This document shows, piece after piece, positions 9,810 to 19,913 of a DNA stretch of 24,216 bases. Both the position numbers and the translations under genes were made by a program. This stretch comes from Neelides folsomi (taxonomy: Eukaryota > Arthropoda > Collembola > Neelipleona > Neelidae), in contig JAQGBZ010000634.1 in NCBI GenBank assembly GCA_034687125.1, positions 1 to 24,216 on the forward strand, given 5' to 3'. Positions within the stretch are counted from its first letter, which is position 1, and each line of letters starts with the position of its first letter. Under the pieces are notes generated by a model, which saw only the letters and a program-made list of their open reading frames with translations, did not search any database and was not told the DNA's origin.

Positions 9810-10720
9810 TAATTCGGCAATAACATCATTCTTCTTTTAGAGAGGGGAAGCGTAAAAGGTCAAGTCTGCTAAAATCGGCTAAAACATTTTTATGTCTTGC
9901 ATTCAAGCTTTAAGTTTAAAAAGTTTTCACTAAATAAGTCTATCATAAACCATCATTATAAATAAAATACTAAAATAAAGTTTAGTATTTTGATGGTGAT
10001 CAAATAGTGAGATTTGAAATGTGTTGACTGTCGAGTGAGAAAGCGTATGAATTTACTTAATACATTTAAATGGATTTCATATCTGAAGTAGTCTGAAATG
10101 AAGCAGAACATCCATATAATGAACTTACCTTTGCTTTAGTTGGCCATTAAAACATCTAACGTAAGGTAAATACATACCCGAATATGTGAAGCGAGGTTTA
10201 AACATGTAGGTTTCCCTTGCACGACTGTGAAAGTTTAATAATTTATTTAGGGACAGAGAGAGATTGAATCAGAGTCAATTTCCACACTTCTTCGCCTCTT
10301 CACTCACCCCTTTCATCTTCCTCACACTCGGTGAGGGATTTACGACAAGATGTATGCTTAGCCTATTTATCCATCCAAACGAATAATTTGCATGGATCTG
10401 TCAAAAGTCCCTTAATATCATTATCAGAATATGACTAATATCGAAAGTCCTAATTCTGAGGATGCCTCAGCTAGAGCAACACAGTTCACCAAATACATAA
10501 GTCTGTTTATTTAACTTCAATTCTCCTTGTAAAGTGAGATTAAAGACGAGGAGTTCACGAGTCCATGACCAACGTTTAACAAGTCAAAATTGGATTCGAT
10601 TAGACAAAGGCCGCTCCTGTTAGTTTCATCGGATCAATGAATTCCATGAGAAATGCTCAATCTTTACAGATGAGTTCCAACCTTGTCATTATAGGCTTTT
10701 TATTTTAATTAATTAATATA
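9810..10720. other. Noncoding stretch, probable intron
   Basis: No supported ORF. AT-rich with a pyrimidine-rich island near 10280-10340. A strong - strand donor-like site (CTAAAGCAAAG/GTAAGTTC, about 10127-10140) is present without a clear exon to go with it. Confidence 0.45.
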
Positions 10721-10850
10721 ACACTAGCGGATCCGTCGTCCCGACGGGTCCACCCTTTGCCGGTATCCCATCGAGTAACGGTATCCCACAAAAACGTGGT
10801 AACCATCAAAATCGTGGGTATAAGATATTACATTGTATCAAGCACCCTTG
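10721..10850. repeat. Interspersed-repeat-like sequence bordering the minisatellite
   Basis: The sequence AACACTAGCGGATCCGTCG followed by TCCCGACGGGTCCACCCTTT is GC-rich, contains the self-complementary CCCGACGGG, and has the look of the 'CACTAGCGGACCCG' type starts common in arthropod interspersed repeats. It abuts the 32-bp minisatellite, which may be part of the same element. Superfamily not determined. Confidence 0.35.
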
Positions 10851-10904
10851 GAGACAGTCCGATTAATTTGTCCGTACATGTTCTAAATTCCCCCTATAAA
10901 CCCT

Positions 10905-11293
10905 CCCCCCCCCCCGTTCCACTTCTGTTACCCTCTAACCTCTGTTCCATTTGCATTCCCCTCTCACCCACCTCCGTTCCTCTTTTGTCCCCCTCTAACT
11001 CCCCTCCGTTCCATTTCTGTTCATCTTTAATCTCCATCCGTTCCACTTCTGTGCCCCTTTAACATCCCTCCGTTCCATTTTGTTCCTCTCCAACCACCAT
11101 CAGTTCCATTTCTGTTTCTCTCTAACCATCCTCCGTTCCACTTCTATTTCCTTTAAACCACCCTCCGTTGAAAATCTGTCCCCCTCTATATACCCTCTGT
11201 TCCACTTCTATTCAGCTCTAATCCACACTCCGTACCACTTCTGCAACCTTCAAAGATCTCCCTCCGTTCTACTTCTGTCCCCCTCTTAACTAC
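10905..11293. repeat. 32-bp pyrimidine-rich minisatellite, about 12 units
   Basis: The unit is approximately CTCCGTTCCACTTCTG followed by TCCCCCTCTAACC. The GTTCC landmark recurs at 10916, 10944, 10976, 11008, 11040, 11072, 11103, 11135, 11167, 11199, 11232 and 11266, mostly 32 bp apart. An 11-nt C run (10905-10915) begins the array. Almost the whole + strand is C/T, giving extreme strand asymmetry. Units diverge from one another by several substitutions, so the array is not freshly expanded. The open frames across it are by-products of stop-poor C/T sequence. Confidence 0.85.
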
Positions 11294-13527
11294 CATTTTA
11301 CACACAAAGATACTGAATATTTAATTAAATATTTAACTTTTGAGAAAAATAACTTTACTGTGAAAATCTAATGAAATGAATAAAATTGCTCTTGGAGATT
11401 TAAAAATATAAAGTGAATGATATTTGAATAATTTTCTCAAAAGTGAGAAAAAAATTTTAATCCGGAACGAAATTTTCCAGTAAAAGCCCCTGAAGACATG
11501 CAGGATGAAATGAGTCTCTGATTGTAATGCCAAACGGCACTATTTGAGTATGATTCCGAATTAATTAATATTTTTAAAGAAAAATCACCAAAGTAGACAG
11601 GATAGATGTTGATTGTGCAAATTAATTATTGCTATCCTTTTTATAATAGAGGGGATGCTACCTAATAGAATTGGGTTTATTTGTTCTAAATGTAAGTATG
11701 TTGTATCGGTAGAGTATTTTTATACGAAAATTAGGTCAAGTCTCATCACCACACCATTGGTAAATGTTGTCCAGATGTCTTAATCTTTTGGAAAGCATGG
11801 CATAATCCCCTTATTTTCTTTTTAAGCTTATCTAAGACTCACTCACTATAATTAAATTAGAAGACTTTTTCGATAAATAACCTACAACAATAGTTATGAT
11901 TTTATGATATGTACATGTTATTCTGATATATTACATACATGTTCGTAATTTAGTATACCATGTGGAAATTTAGATCAATGGCTACCTAAAACCTACCAAA
12001 AGTATACGTGGTATACCTAAGTATGGTACTATGCTTACACCTACATACATTACATAACTACAATTTGCGTCACTAATAAAGTAAGAATCGATTTAGGTCA
12101 ATATAAAGTCTTGAGTTGACAGGTGATTTTGTCCTTGTTCTTAACTTCTTTCGTGCCTACTTAAAAGAATATAAATTTTAGCTCATTTTATGGGTCGAGG
12201 GTATGAATCTTTTTAAGATGGAGAAATGGAAAAGTGAAAAGGACCCCCTCCATGTAATGAAGGCTGTACTCAACTTCGCATGTAGTTACAGTTTCCAATT
12301 TGTTTTCCCTCTCTCCGCTTAATCGGATCTCTTCAATTTTCCTCTTTGTAAAAGTTTGGAAGTTTAAGACACAACAAAGCGCTCTTGTAATATTATATCC
12401 AATTTTCTCCAGCTTCCCTACTGACTTTCAAGAAAATAATGATCTTTTTCCAGTATTCCCCCTAAGAACTTCAATATTCAAGTTTCAATTTCCTTTTTGG
12501 TTAATCTTCTGTTTTATTTTTATATCAATTGGGAATGATTTGCTCTAAATATAAAATTCTTTATCATAATCACTTATCCAGAAGATTTAAAATTGTGCTT
12601 ATTTCATTGTGTATTCGTATTACATTTACATGCATTTGAACTTATTTTTAAAATAATAATTTATTAATGAATGGATTGGTAAAGAATTAATTTATAATAT
12701 ACTTTTATTAGTAGTAACTAGTAAGTAAAAATACATACAATGCTTCAAAATACTACAAAAAATCAACACGACATAATCGAAATTAAAAGTTGACGTAATA
12801 ATCGGAACTCAAAGAGCATTCAATTACTTTAATTGACCAAATTCCTTACGATTTTTTTACTCTAAGGAATGAAAAGGGTGAAAGATAACATTGACTTCCA
12901 AAAGATAAAATACGATGTTCAATGATGAAAGTCGAGTTCTTTCTATAGAAAAATTTTGGTACTTGTCAACACCCTGACATATCTTTTCAACGCATGATAA
13001 ACCTTGATAAAAATGTCCCATTCAAAATGTTTCATTCTCTTCTCTTTTCATCCGCCAGGAACTTTTTCTTTCATTTTATGAATTGAAATGCCATTACTAT
13101 TTTATTACCATTTTATAGCCTATAATTTTCTTAGTGTGTAATTTAAAGTTGCAAAGTGGGCGAATAAGTATGTAGTATCTCGAATCCGAAAAGTTCAATG
13201 TTTATCTTTAAACCAAACTCGCATTCATATTCACATTCACGTTGAATTAATTCAGGCAGAATCTTTGAGTCTTGAATACAATATTTAATAATGACATTGG
13301 GCGAAAGCTCAAGAGTTTAGATAAGTTGGAAGGTGTATTTGCTAATCAATTACTTAAATTTAATTGATCGATTAAATGAGGGTTTAGAAGGCATGAAAAA
13401 GATAAGAGTTGTACCTTCCGTTCCAACAAACCCTCACATCTCATTTCCCAAATCCCAGTAGTGAGGATATCGATTTTTGTAAAAAGGATTTGGACAGCTA
13501 CATGGGAAAGTGAAATTAATTTGGTCC
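11294..13527. other. Noncoding stretch, probable intron
   Basis: AT-rich sequence with no ORF that has splice support. The T-rich open frame at 12300-12548 encodes a hydrophobic, low-complexity peptide and is most likely a composition effect. A GC-richer patch lies at 13420-13520. No structured repeat was found. Confidence 0.5.
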
Positions 13528-13535
13528 TGACGTCA
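13528..13535. promoter_or_regulatory. Full palindromic CRE (TGACGTCA)
   Basis: TGACGTCA, the consensus CREB/ATF site, sits in a GC-richer island (13420-13660) inside what would be an intron of the long + strand gene. It lies about 45 bp beyond the stop of the small - strand frame at 13581-13703. A perfect 8-mer can occur by chance in 24 kb, so function is only possible. Confidence 0.3.
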
Positions 13536-13580
13536 TGATATGCTCAGGATGAACTTCAGGGGGACCCATCAATGGTCCCA

Positions 13581-13703
13581 TTAGCAGCACCATGAGGAAG
13601 ACCCTCTAACTTGACCCGATAATCTCTCTATCTCTCCACCTTGCCTCGCTCGAACAGATGGCTGCCTAAGTTTGACTTTCTCATAAAAGTAATCGGAAAC
13701 CAT
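13581..13703 (-). CDS. Small minus-strand ORF, 40 aa, unrecognised
   Basis: An ATG at 13703-13701 (ccaccaaATGG) opens 40 codons ending TAA at 13583-13581. The peptide starts MVSDYFYEKVKLRQPSVRAR, continues QGGEIERLSG and ends GSSSWCC. It is basic and hydrophilic with a Cys-Cys end. An internal GAGGCAAG/GTGGAG could be a donor, which would make it a first exon. No homologue comes to mind and the + strand is partly open too. It sits in the GC-rich island that also holds the CRE. Confidence 0.22.
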   Translation of the reverse strand: MVSDYFYEKVKLRQPSVRARQGGEIERLSGQVRGSSSWCC

Positions 13704-14074
13704 TTGGTGGAAAAATTGTTAATGCATAGCCAATCATTGATTTTATTCAAGATACTAAAACATTTTAGCTTCCTAACCTTTACCTTTCACTCTTCATTCT
13801 CCATCTATCGTTTTGCACACCCTTGAAAGTTCTTCGATTTTGAATTTTTATCAAATTGTAATTTTGTTTGGATCATTTTAATAAATTCGAAATACTTAGT
13901 GTTGGGACGCAAATCTTACAGAAATATTTTATCGTAACTATAATTTAAGAATATGAGAGAAAACGTTATTTTAGGTCATTTATGAGGAAATTGATAGTAA
14001 AGGTTTTTACGAGCGAAAACGAAACGAAAACGACATTGAATTGTAACATGAGCTGACGATGTGTTCCGACTCAC

Positions 14075-14086
14075 CTTACATAAATA
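14075..14086 (-). other. Possible 12-nt microexon with two strong splice sites
   Basis: On the - strand a near-ideal acceptor (ttgttattttccttactacAG) is followed by TATTTATGTAAG and a near-ideal donor (GTGAGTCGG). Twelve nt would insert four residues without shifting frame. No neighbouring - strand exons can be tied to it, so it may be decoy sites. Confidence 0.25.
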
Positions 14087-14431
14087 CTGTAGTAAGGAAA
14101 ATAACAAATGTTAAGAAGGGGGAAATGATGGTTTTGATTTGGGAAGGAATGGGGCTTGCTTATACGCTCAAAGATCAGGAAGGAAGGTTGAAAGATATAG
14201 AAACTTGCCACATGTAATCTATTGTTGAGATGTCAGCAAGGTAAAAGCTCTCACAAAGAATCCCCCAAAAGTGAAAGTGGAAGATCAATAGAGATTTTCG
14301 TCGTTTGTCATTGTCTTTTACTACAATGTCATATAGGCCCAAGTTCCTCCGAGTGTTATACCGACTTAAATATACGTCCATACAAAAAATTGTATAGTTC
14401 TTGGAAAGATTCTCAAGGGTGGAATTTATGA

Positions 14432-14584
14432 AAGTTCCTTAATTTGGGAGGATGGGAGAAAAGTGTAATATCCTTTGACAGCAAGATTCTTTACGGTTCC
14501 AAAGATTCCCGATCTACTGGTGAGATGGCGAAAAAGTTGAAACGGCAAACACGTTCTCGATCACGAATATGCAAACCCGCTTAA
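14432..14584 (+). CDS. Candidate exon region, basic peptide, unrecognised
   Basis: A + frame is open for 50 codons to TAA at 14582-14584 and reads FDSKILYGSKDSRSTGEMAK then KLKRQTRSRSRICKPA. The end is rich in Lys/Arg and resembles a nuclear-localisation or RS-like tract. Inside lies a splice-bounded 38-nt unit, 14482-14519, with acceptor aatatcctttgaCAG/CAAG and donor CTACTG/GTGAGA. Its phase does not connect directly to the exons at 8333 or 17719, so it may belong to another isoform, another gene, or be a decoy. Confidence 0.22.
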   Translation, partial: KFLNLGGWEKSVISFDSKILYGSKDSRSTGEMAKKLKRQTRSRSRICKPA

Positions 14585-15142
14585 GTACACATACATAAAT
14601 GTAGTTATAAATACTTGCTATAAGTATATCACAAATGACTAAAATATATCATTTATAGATGAACCTGTAGTTTAATATTAATTATATTAATATAATATGC
14701 AATAATATTATATTATAAATACTTATGTAAGTTATGTATATTATTATGACTGTAAGCGTTCTCCTTGTTTTGTCTTTTCTTCTACGTTCAATAAAAATAT
14801 CGTATTACCACTTATTCTACACATAACTATACTTAAATAATAAATTATTGAATAATATGTGAATTCCGAAAGATTGTATTGATTCGTTAACATTCTTTTA
14901 CCTAGTAATCAAACTTAGGCATGTCTATGTAGTTAATGAAAAACTGTTTTAATATTTTTGTTCAATGGGATTTTAATTAAAAGCACATTGATTCAAATTC
15001 ACAATTGCTTTTAATAAACTCTTCTGAACTAACACATAAATAGTACAATATATGATCGTACTTTGATTAAAAATTCCTACTTGGTAAGTATTTGTAGAAT
15101 TTACATATATAACTATCTAGACAATCTAGAGTATTCTACATA
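14585..15142. other. AT-rich noncoding stretch
   Basis: Very AT-rich, with ATTAATATAATA-type low complexity near 14670-14720. No ORF, no splice pair and no terminal repeats were seen. Confidence 0.55.
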
Positions 15143-15230
15143 ATGTACAGGGTGCGTCAAAAGTTGCTTTATTTTTAAATATAGACAACCACGTTAAAAA
15201 GAAAACACCATACACATACACCCTGTACAT
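15143..15230. mobile_element. Short mariner-like non-autonomous element (MITE)
   Basis: ATGTACAGGGTG (15143-15154) and CACCCTGTACAT (15219-15230) form perfect 12-bp inverted ends around an 88-bp element with no coding capacity. The start TACAGGGTG(N)GTCAAAAGT has the form of mariner termini ('ACAGGGTG...AAGT') in arthropods. The flanking TA expected of a Tc1/mariner target is included within the inverted ends, so element borders are uncertain by a few bases. A related left end occurs at 24131. Confidence 0.6.
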
Positions 15231-17100
15231 ATGGTGTGGATATTGACTATTTTGACTATTGCTTCATGTAATATTTTATTATAAGTATTGATTTTTATCA
15301 ACAAAAAATATTTAAAAAACAACCTTACAACTTTAATTTTCTGGTGAGGTTTTGAAGTAGTCTGACATTTCTAGGTAGACTCCAACATTGGCAAATAAGC
15401 CCTTGGTTTTATAAATTGAATATAGTTGAATATTACAGATACCATTTACATAGTTACATATTACATTTAGAATAGTATACATTCATTACACAATCTACTA
15501 GAGGTACATAATATTAGGTATTTAAATATAAAATATTTAATTTTAACATGAACATGATCATAGAACTTGGAAATTATGAGTTCCATCTCCTTTCAATTTC
15601 AGATACAGATACATTTTACTTTTTGAAGGCACTTAAGGATCTTATTCTCTTTCATGTTAAATCAATTGGTTGGAGTATTGAAAATTTTATTCTCCATCCC
15701 TTTGATTTGCTCATATAAGAGTACATAACTCAAATTGAAATCTTTCCTTACTGCCTTATCGGATTATATGTTTAAATTAAATCCAAACGCTATGTTATAA
15801 TGTAGTAAAAGAAATCAATTTAGCTTATAATGTAAGAAGGAGAAAGTGGAAGTTCAATGAAAATTTGGACTGGATAACTGTTATAAATATAACTACTATC
15901 ATAGTATTTTTGAAAGTACTGTATAATTGTTTATTAGCTAGTTAGTATTCAACACATTATTTATTATATTTATCTATTTAGTTAATGTATTAGTATTATA
16001 ATAAATACATACTTATTATCGTATAAAATCGACACGATCTCGCATAATACTTTAATTTTTTAATTCATAAGTCATAAATTTATATTTATTTATTAGATAA
16101 AATAAATTGAAAGTTCTAAACTAATAGAATTCGTATTAAGTTACAGTTGTAAATTTACAATAAGAAAAATGAGAAGTGCAGAAACAGTTGAATGAAAACT
16201 AGCGAGGGTTGGTGAATTAAATAGAAAAACGTGAAGAAAGGGAAGATCCGTGGCTTGAAGCAATTTCAAATTACTTGTTGCTTTCACGTTTTCACCCATA
16301 TGTTCCCTAATGCTCCAATTTTCTCCAAAACACGTTTACTCTCAATTTAGAAATTTTTTACCTATTTGAACGCTTACAGTCTTCTTTTCAACTCAGACTC
16401 TTCTTTCATACAAATACTTATACTTACCCTCATATGTACGTGTAATGTATTAGATACATTAGTCTGCATCAAAAGATATTTATGTCATCTTTCCCTTTTA
16501 GACGGAACATGTCTTCATTTTAATCGTACCATTTACTTTTTAACCAACACGAACTTCACTACAACTTCTTTCCCATACATATTATTTATTCATCACACAA
16601 GTCCTATAAATAAACATTGTTTATAACTATCATTAAGCTAATTTTGACCTTCCATATGAGTGGGAGACTGTGGGTGGATCTCAATGGATATTCTTATGAA
16701 TGCAAAAGTATTTCTATCTTTAAGGGCTTTATACTGTTTTTGAATATAGCTAAAAATTAAATGGGAAGCGAATTTTAGCCAACTCCCACACTCGCCCACT
16801 CATTTATGAAAAACAAGATATTACTTATGTTAAATGATAAAATTGCGGATTAATTTCAAGAATGACCCGAAAAAATAATTAAAAATTCATTGATGACTTT
16901 CTAATACTTATCTTCTTTCATATCTAAAGATTTCATTTTATTTCAATATATGAGAAAATAAGTCTGGTTATACATAGTAGGAATGAATTTTTGAACCATT
17001 GATATTTCATAAAGAGATTGCAATGACAATAGCACAGGCACTTACAATTAGTATACATATTATACGAATACTTGAACCGTATAACACGAATCCAAGTCAT
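15231..17100. other. Noncoding stretch, probable intron
   Basis: AT-rich throughout. The frame at 16366-16626 is hydrophobic and T-rich with no splice support. An imperfect inverted pair (AAAACGTGAA near 16226 and TTCACGTTTT near 16284) is visible but short. Nothing else is supported. Confidence 0.5.
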
Positions 17101-17718
17101 GGTGTACATGTCATGTAATTGAAATTAGTGTAAAGCGCCAGAGAGAAAGGAGGAAGAATTTGAAATTAAGCAAAGGGAGCAATAAACATTGTGGGCGTGA
17201 GAAGAAATAGGTGTGTGTGTGCCCATTTTCAATTAAGTAGCAGAGGAAAAGGGTCGTGAAACTGGCGGGCATCAAATTCCCAGAGTTAAAGAGGAGTTGA
17301 TGGAGCGAGGGACTTTGAGCTGCTCCTGAAGTTCCCTTATGTTCATGTGCGTAGCGGGAACTTGAGGAGACGATCCGCTGCCTCTTTCAGTCCGAGTCCG
17401 GAGAATCCCTCAGGTTTCTCTCCAAATCTGTCTGTGGAATCTTACAGAGTGACTTGTGAATTGGAGATGTCCCTTCGACCTCCACCCCACAGACCGGCCC
17501 TTCTTCTCCCTATTCATCAGTGGTGCATTTGATGAGGGCCCTCACACTTTACTTTCTCCCTGTTGCACTTCCAACCTTCAAGGTTGTAAAATCAATTAGC
17601 TCAAAAGAGCTCTTGACACCTCATTTCTCTCCGCCCATTTCTTTCTCCCGTTTCCACTATGATAGCTTAATGTCTTTTAAATGAAACACGGTTTGAACTC
17701 AATTGATTCTCTTTTCAG
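17101..17718 (+). promoter_or_regulatory. GC-rich island upstream of exon 17719, possible internal promoter / 5' UTR
   Basis: This is the most GC-rich long patch of the right half. It contains GTGGGCGTG (KLF/Sp-like), a GTGTGTGTGTG run and a CpG-bearing frame at 17347-17532 (RSGNLRRRSAASFSPSPENP). It directly precedes an exon carrying its own ATG. That is what an alternative promoter with a noncoding first exon would look like. A donor-like CCCTCAG/GTTTCT occurs at about 17411. No TATA or initiator element is convincing; the frame could instead be a coding exon. Confidence 0.25.
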
Positions 17719-17817
17719 GACAATGACAGCCATTTGCTTCGTTTGTAACCTTCCGATCCTCTCTCATCAAGTTGGCCTCCTTTGGAAGGGGGGAAATGGC
17801 TTCGATGAGCTTGTCAG
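17719..17817 (+). CDS. Symmetric 99-nt exon; cassette or alternative start
   Basis: This is the best-defined exon of the long gene: acceptor ttgattctcttttcAG/GACAATG and donor CTTGTCAG/GTAAGA are both close to consensus. Only one frame is open. It enters and leaves with the same phase (one base completes, two bases begin a codon), so it can be skipped without frame loss. It contains an ATG at 17723 with A at -3, giving MTAICFVCNLPILSHQVGLL then WKGGNGFDELV. Exit AG joins G of 22951 to make Arg and continue EQEQEE. It may be a cassette exon or the first coding exon of a short isoform. The C-x-x-C (residues 5-8) is too isolated to call a zinc finger. Confidence 0.5.
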
Positions 17818-19628
17818 GTAAGAAAGTTATTTCCAAAACTGACACCTGTTTAACCCATTTCCTTCAAAATCAGATTCTCTCGTCATATCAATCTCATCTC
17901 AATTGCTAATACATTTTACTTTTACTGCTAAAATATTAGCTACCGAATAAAAAATCATCTGCATATTAAAGGGCTATGTATTATTGATTGTACTCTAACT
18001 CTAAGTGTTTGAACATAGGTACCTAAATACAATACAATATTAGGTATTAAATATTATGCTAAATATACTTACAATTTTGTCACTAAAATGTTTGACAGTA
18101 AATTCAAAAGAGAATTAATTAGGAAAGCAGAGTATTTAAAGTTATAAGGTAGTCAATATTTTATAATAGATCAATTTAACTGCAAAAGATTTAAATAACT
18201 TATTTTATATTCTCGATTTATAAAATCCACTTTAATTGTTAACTTGTACTCTTATTGTTATTAGAAGAAGTTAGTGCCATGAAAAATTACCTATCTGTAG
18301 GATTCATGAGTGATGTAAAATAATATTTTTGCATTATTGAGGTTACATTTTGCGTGCATAAATTACTATTTCACTATTACTATTTATAATATAGATATAA
18401 ACATAAATAAATATTAATATAATAAATAGAGCAATGGGTAGTATTACTGGTATTACTGATAGTATTATTAGTAATTATAGTCAATTTGTATGGGTATTTA
18501 CTAGGCACAGTCATACAGTTGTATATTTATTAGTATTTATGTATTAATAAATACAAAATGTATTTGCAATTATCAAAAGCATGTAAATCACAAAGTAATG
18601 AGCGATCAATAAATCCTTTGAAGTTTGTATTACAAAGGTAAAACGTGAATCAAATATGGGAGATGAGAGGCAATAGAATTAGATTAATTAAGAAGGAATT
18701 AGAATGGAAATTTGTTTGAGTCATAGCCTTTGGGTTTGGAAAGGATTTCATACAAGTAAACACACTTCTAATAAATTCCATTTCATTGCAAATTCCTAAG
18801 TTCACTGGCTCAATAAATTGATATTTAATCAAATAAATAAATTAATATTTTAATTATTAAAAATAATAATTTCTGTTACATTTACAGCATTTAATACCAA
18901 GTATACACATATGGTACATTATTATAATCTAAAGCACTTTTATACATATTATATTACTTATGTATATATATTCGTAATAGATAGAGTATAATAAATCAAG
19001 TATTTAACTCTGTTTATTCTAATGGATTTCACCATTTTTAAAGATAAAATGGTTGATGGGAAAAGGTTAATTTCCCAAAACAAATATTCAACAGTCAAGT
19101 TAATTTGATGATGGTTATTATTTGAGCCTAAAGCCATTTGAACCCTGCGTTTATTAATACAGATAATACGAGTGTGGATTATAAACGTGTATAAGTAATG
19201 TACGAGGTCTACTCAATAATTTTATACGATGATCAGAAACAGCTCCTTGGCTTTTGGAACATCACTGCTTCATGTAGGGCAGAATAATAGTAAAATGGTC
19301 TGTAGTTATATTTTATAATGTCTCTGCTCTACTTCCTTCTGATGCGTAAGTAAATTATAGAAAAACAGTATTTAAACGAGTAGCTCGTGGCTTGAAGAAA
19401 ATATTGATCATATCACACAAATCCCTGTGCATAGTTTTGAAATTGGAATCCATACGAAATTATTCCACCGCGGATTTTGTCTATAAGGAAAAAACTTATT
19501 TGGGAGTTCATCTCAATTGAATTTCGTAGTTATATAACATATTTTGAAGGAATTTATAAGACATATGTATTGGAAAGTAGTGTATAAAGAATTCTTCAAA
19601 TAGCTGGGAGACATGATTAGTCTAAATA
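17818..19628. other. AT-rich intronic stretch
   Basis: No supported exon. Long low-complexity AT patches lie at about 18390-18480 and 18830-19000. Near 19199 the sequence GTACGAGGTCTACTCAATAA resembles the start of some mariner elements, but no matching opposite end was found. Confidence 0.5.
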
Positions 19629-19913
19629 ATGGTTTGCGGAGGGTTTGAAGGTCGAAGGCGACGCCAGGAAATTTGTATTTTAGATTATAGATATACGAGG
19701 AAGGAATTATTGAGCGTAATTGCATTATGTTCTACTGGTCCTCCGGCTGAATCTCAAATCGGTTCGAGACAAGCATTGAATACCCAGTGGTCCATGAAAT
19801 TTAAATGGGCCTTTCCTATTCATATCAATATGGTCTGGGTCTGTGGAGGTCCTGTAAATTATCAACCGCACCAACATGCATTTGAAGGCGGCGAGTCAAA
19901 AGATGACATCTGA
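19629..19913 (+). CDS. Open frame with a possible eIF4E-binding motif, uncertain
   Basis: An ATG-started frame of 94 residues reads MVCGGFEGRRRRQE, then YRYTRKELLSV, then a Gly/Pro/His-bearing half ending GGESKDDI. YTRKELL fits the YxxxxL-hydrophobic eIF4E-binding consensus, and R-Y-T/S-[RK]-x-x-L-L is the form seen in 4E-T and eIF4G. The motif also sits between an acceptor (aaatttgtattttAG/ATTATAG) and a weak donor (TTGAGC/GTAATT), so the real unit could be a 32-nt exon. Coding status is unproven, and the short motif is common by chance. Confidence 0.22.
   Translation: MVCGGFEGRRRRQEICILDYRYTRKELLSVIALCSTGPPAESQIGSRQALNTQWSMKFKWAFPIHINMVWVCGGPVNYQPHQHAFEGGESKDDI

Noticed and set aside
10757..11289. 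Ser/Pro-rich open frames across the minisatellite (10757-11062, 11080-11289)
   Set aside because: They are produced by stop-poor C/T repeats; a 32-bp unit shifts frame every copy, so no conserved protein repeat results.
12300..12548. Hydrophobic 82-codon ORF
   Set aside because: T-rich composition explains the Phe/Ile/Leu content; no acceptor, donor or recognisable domain.
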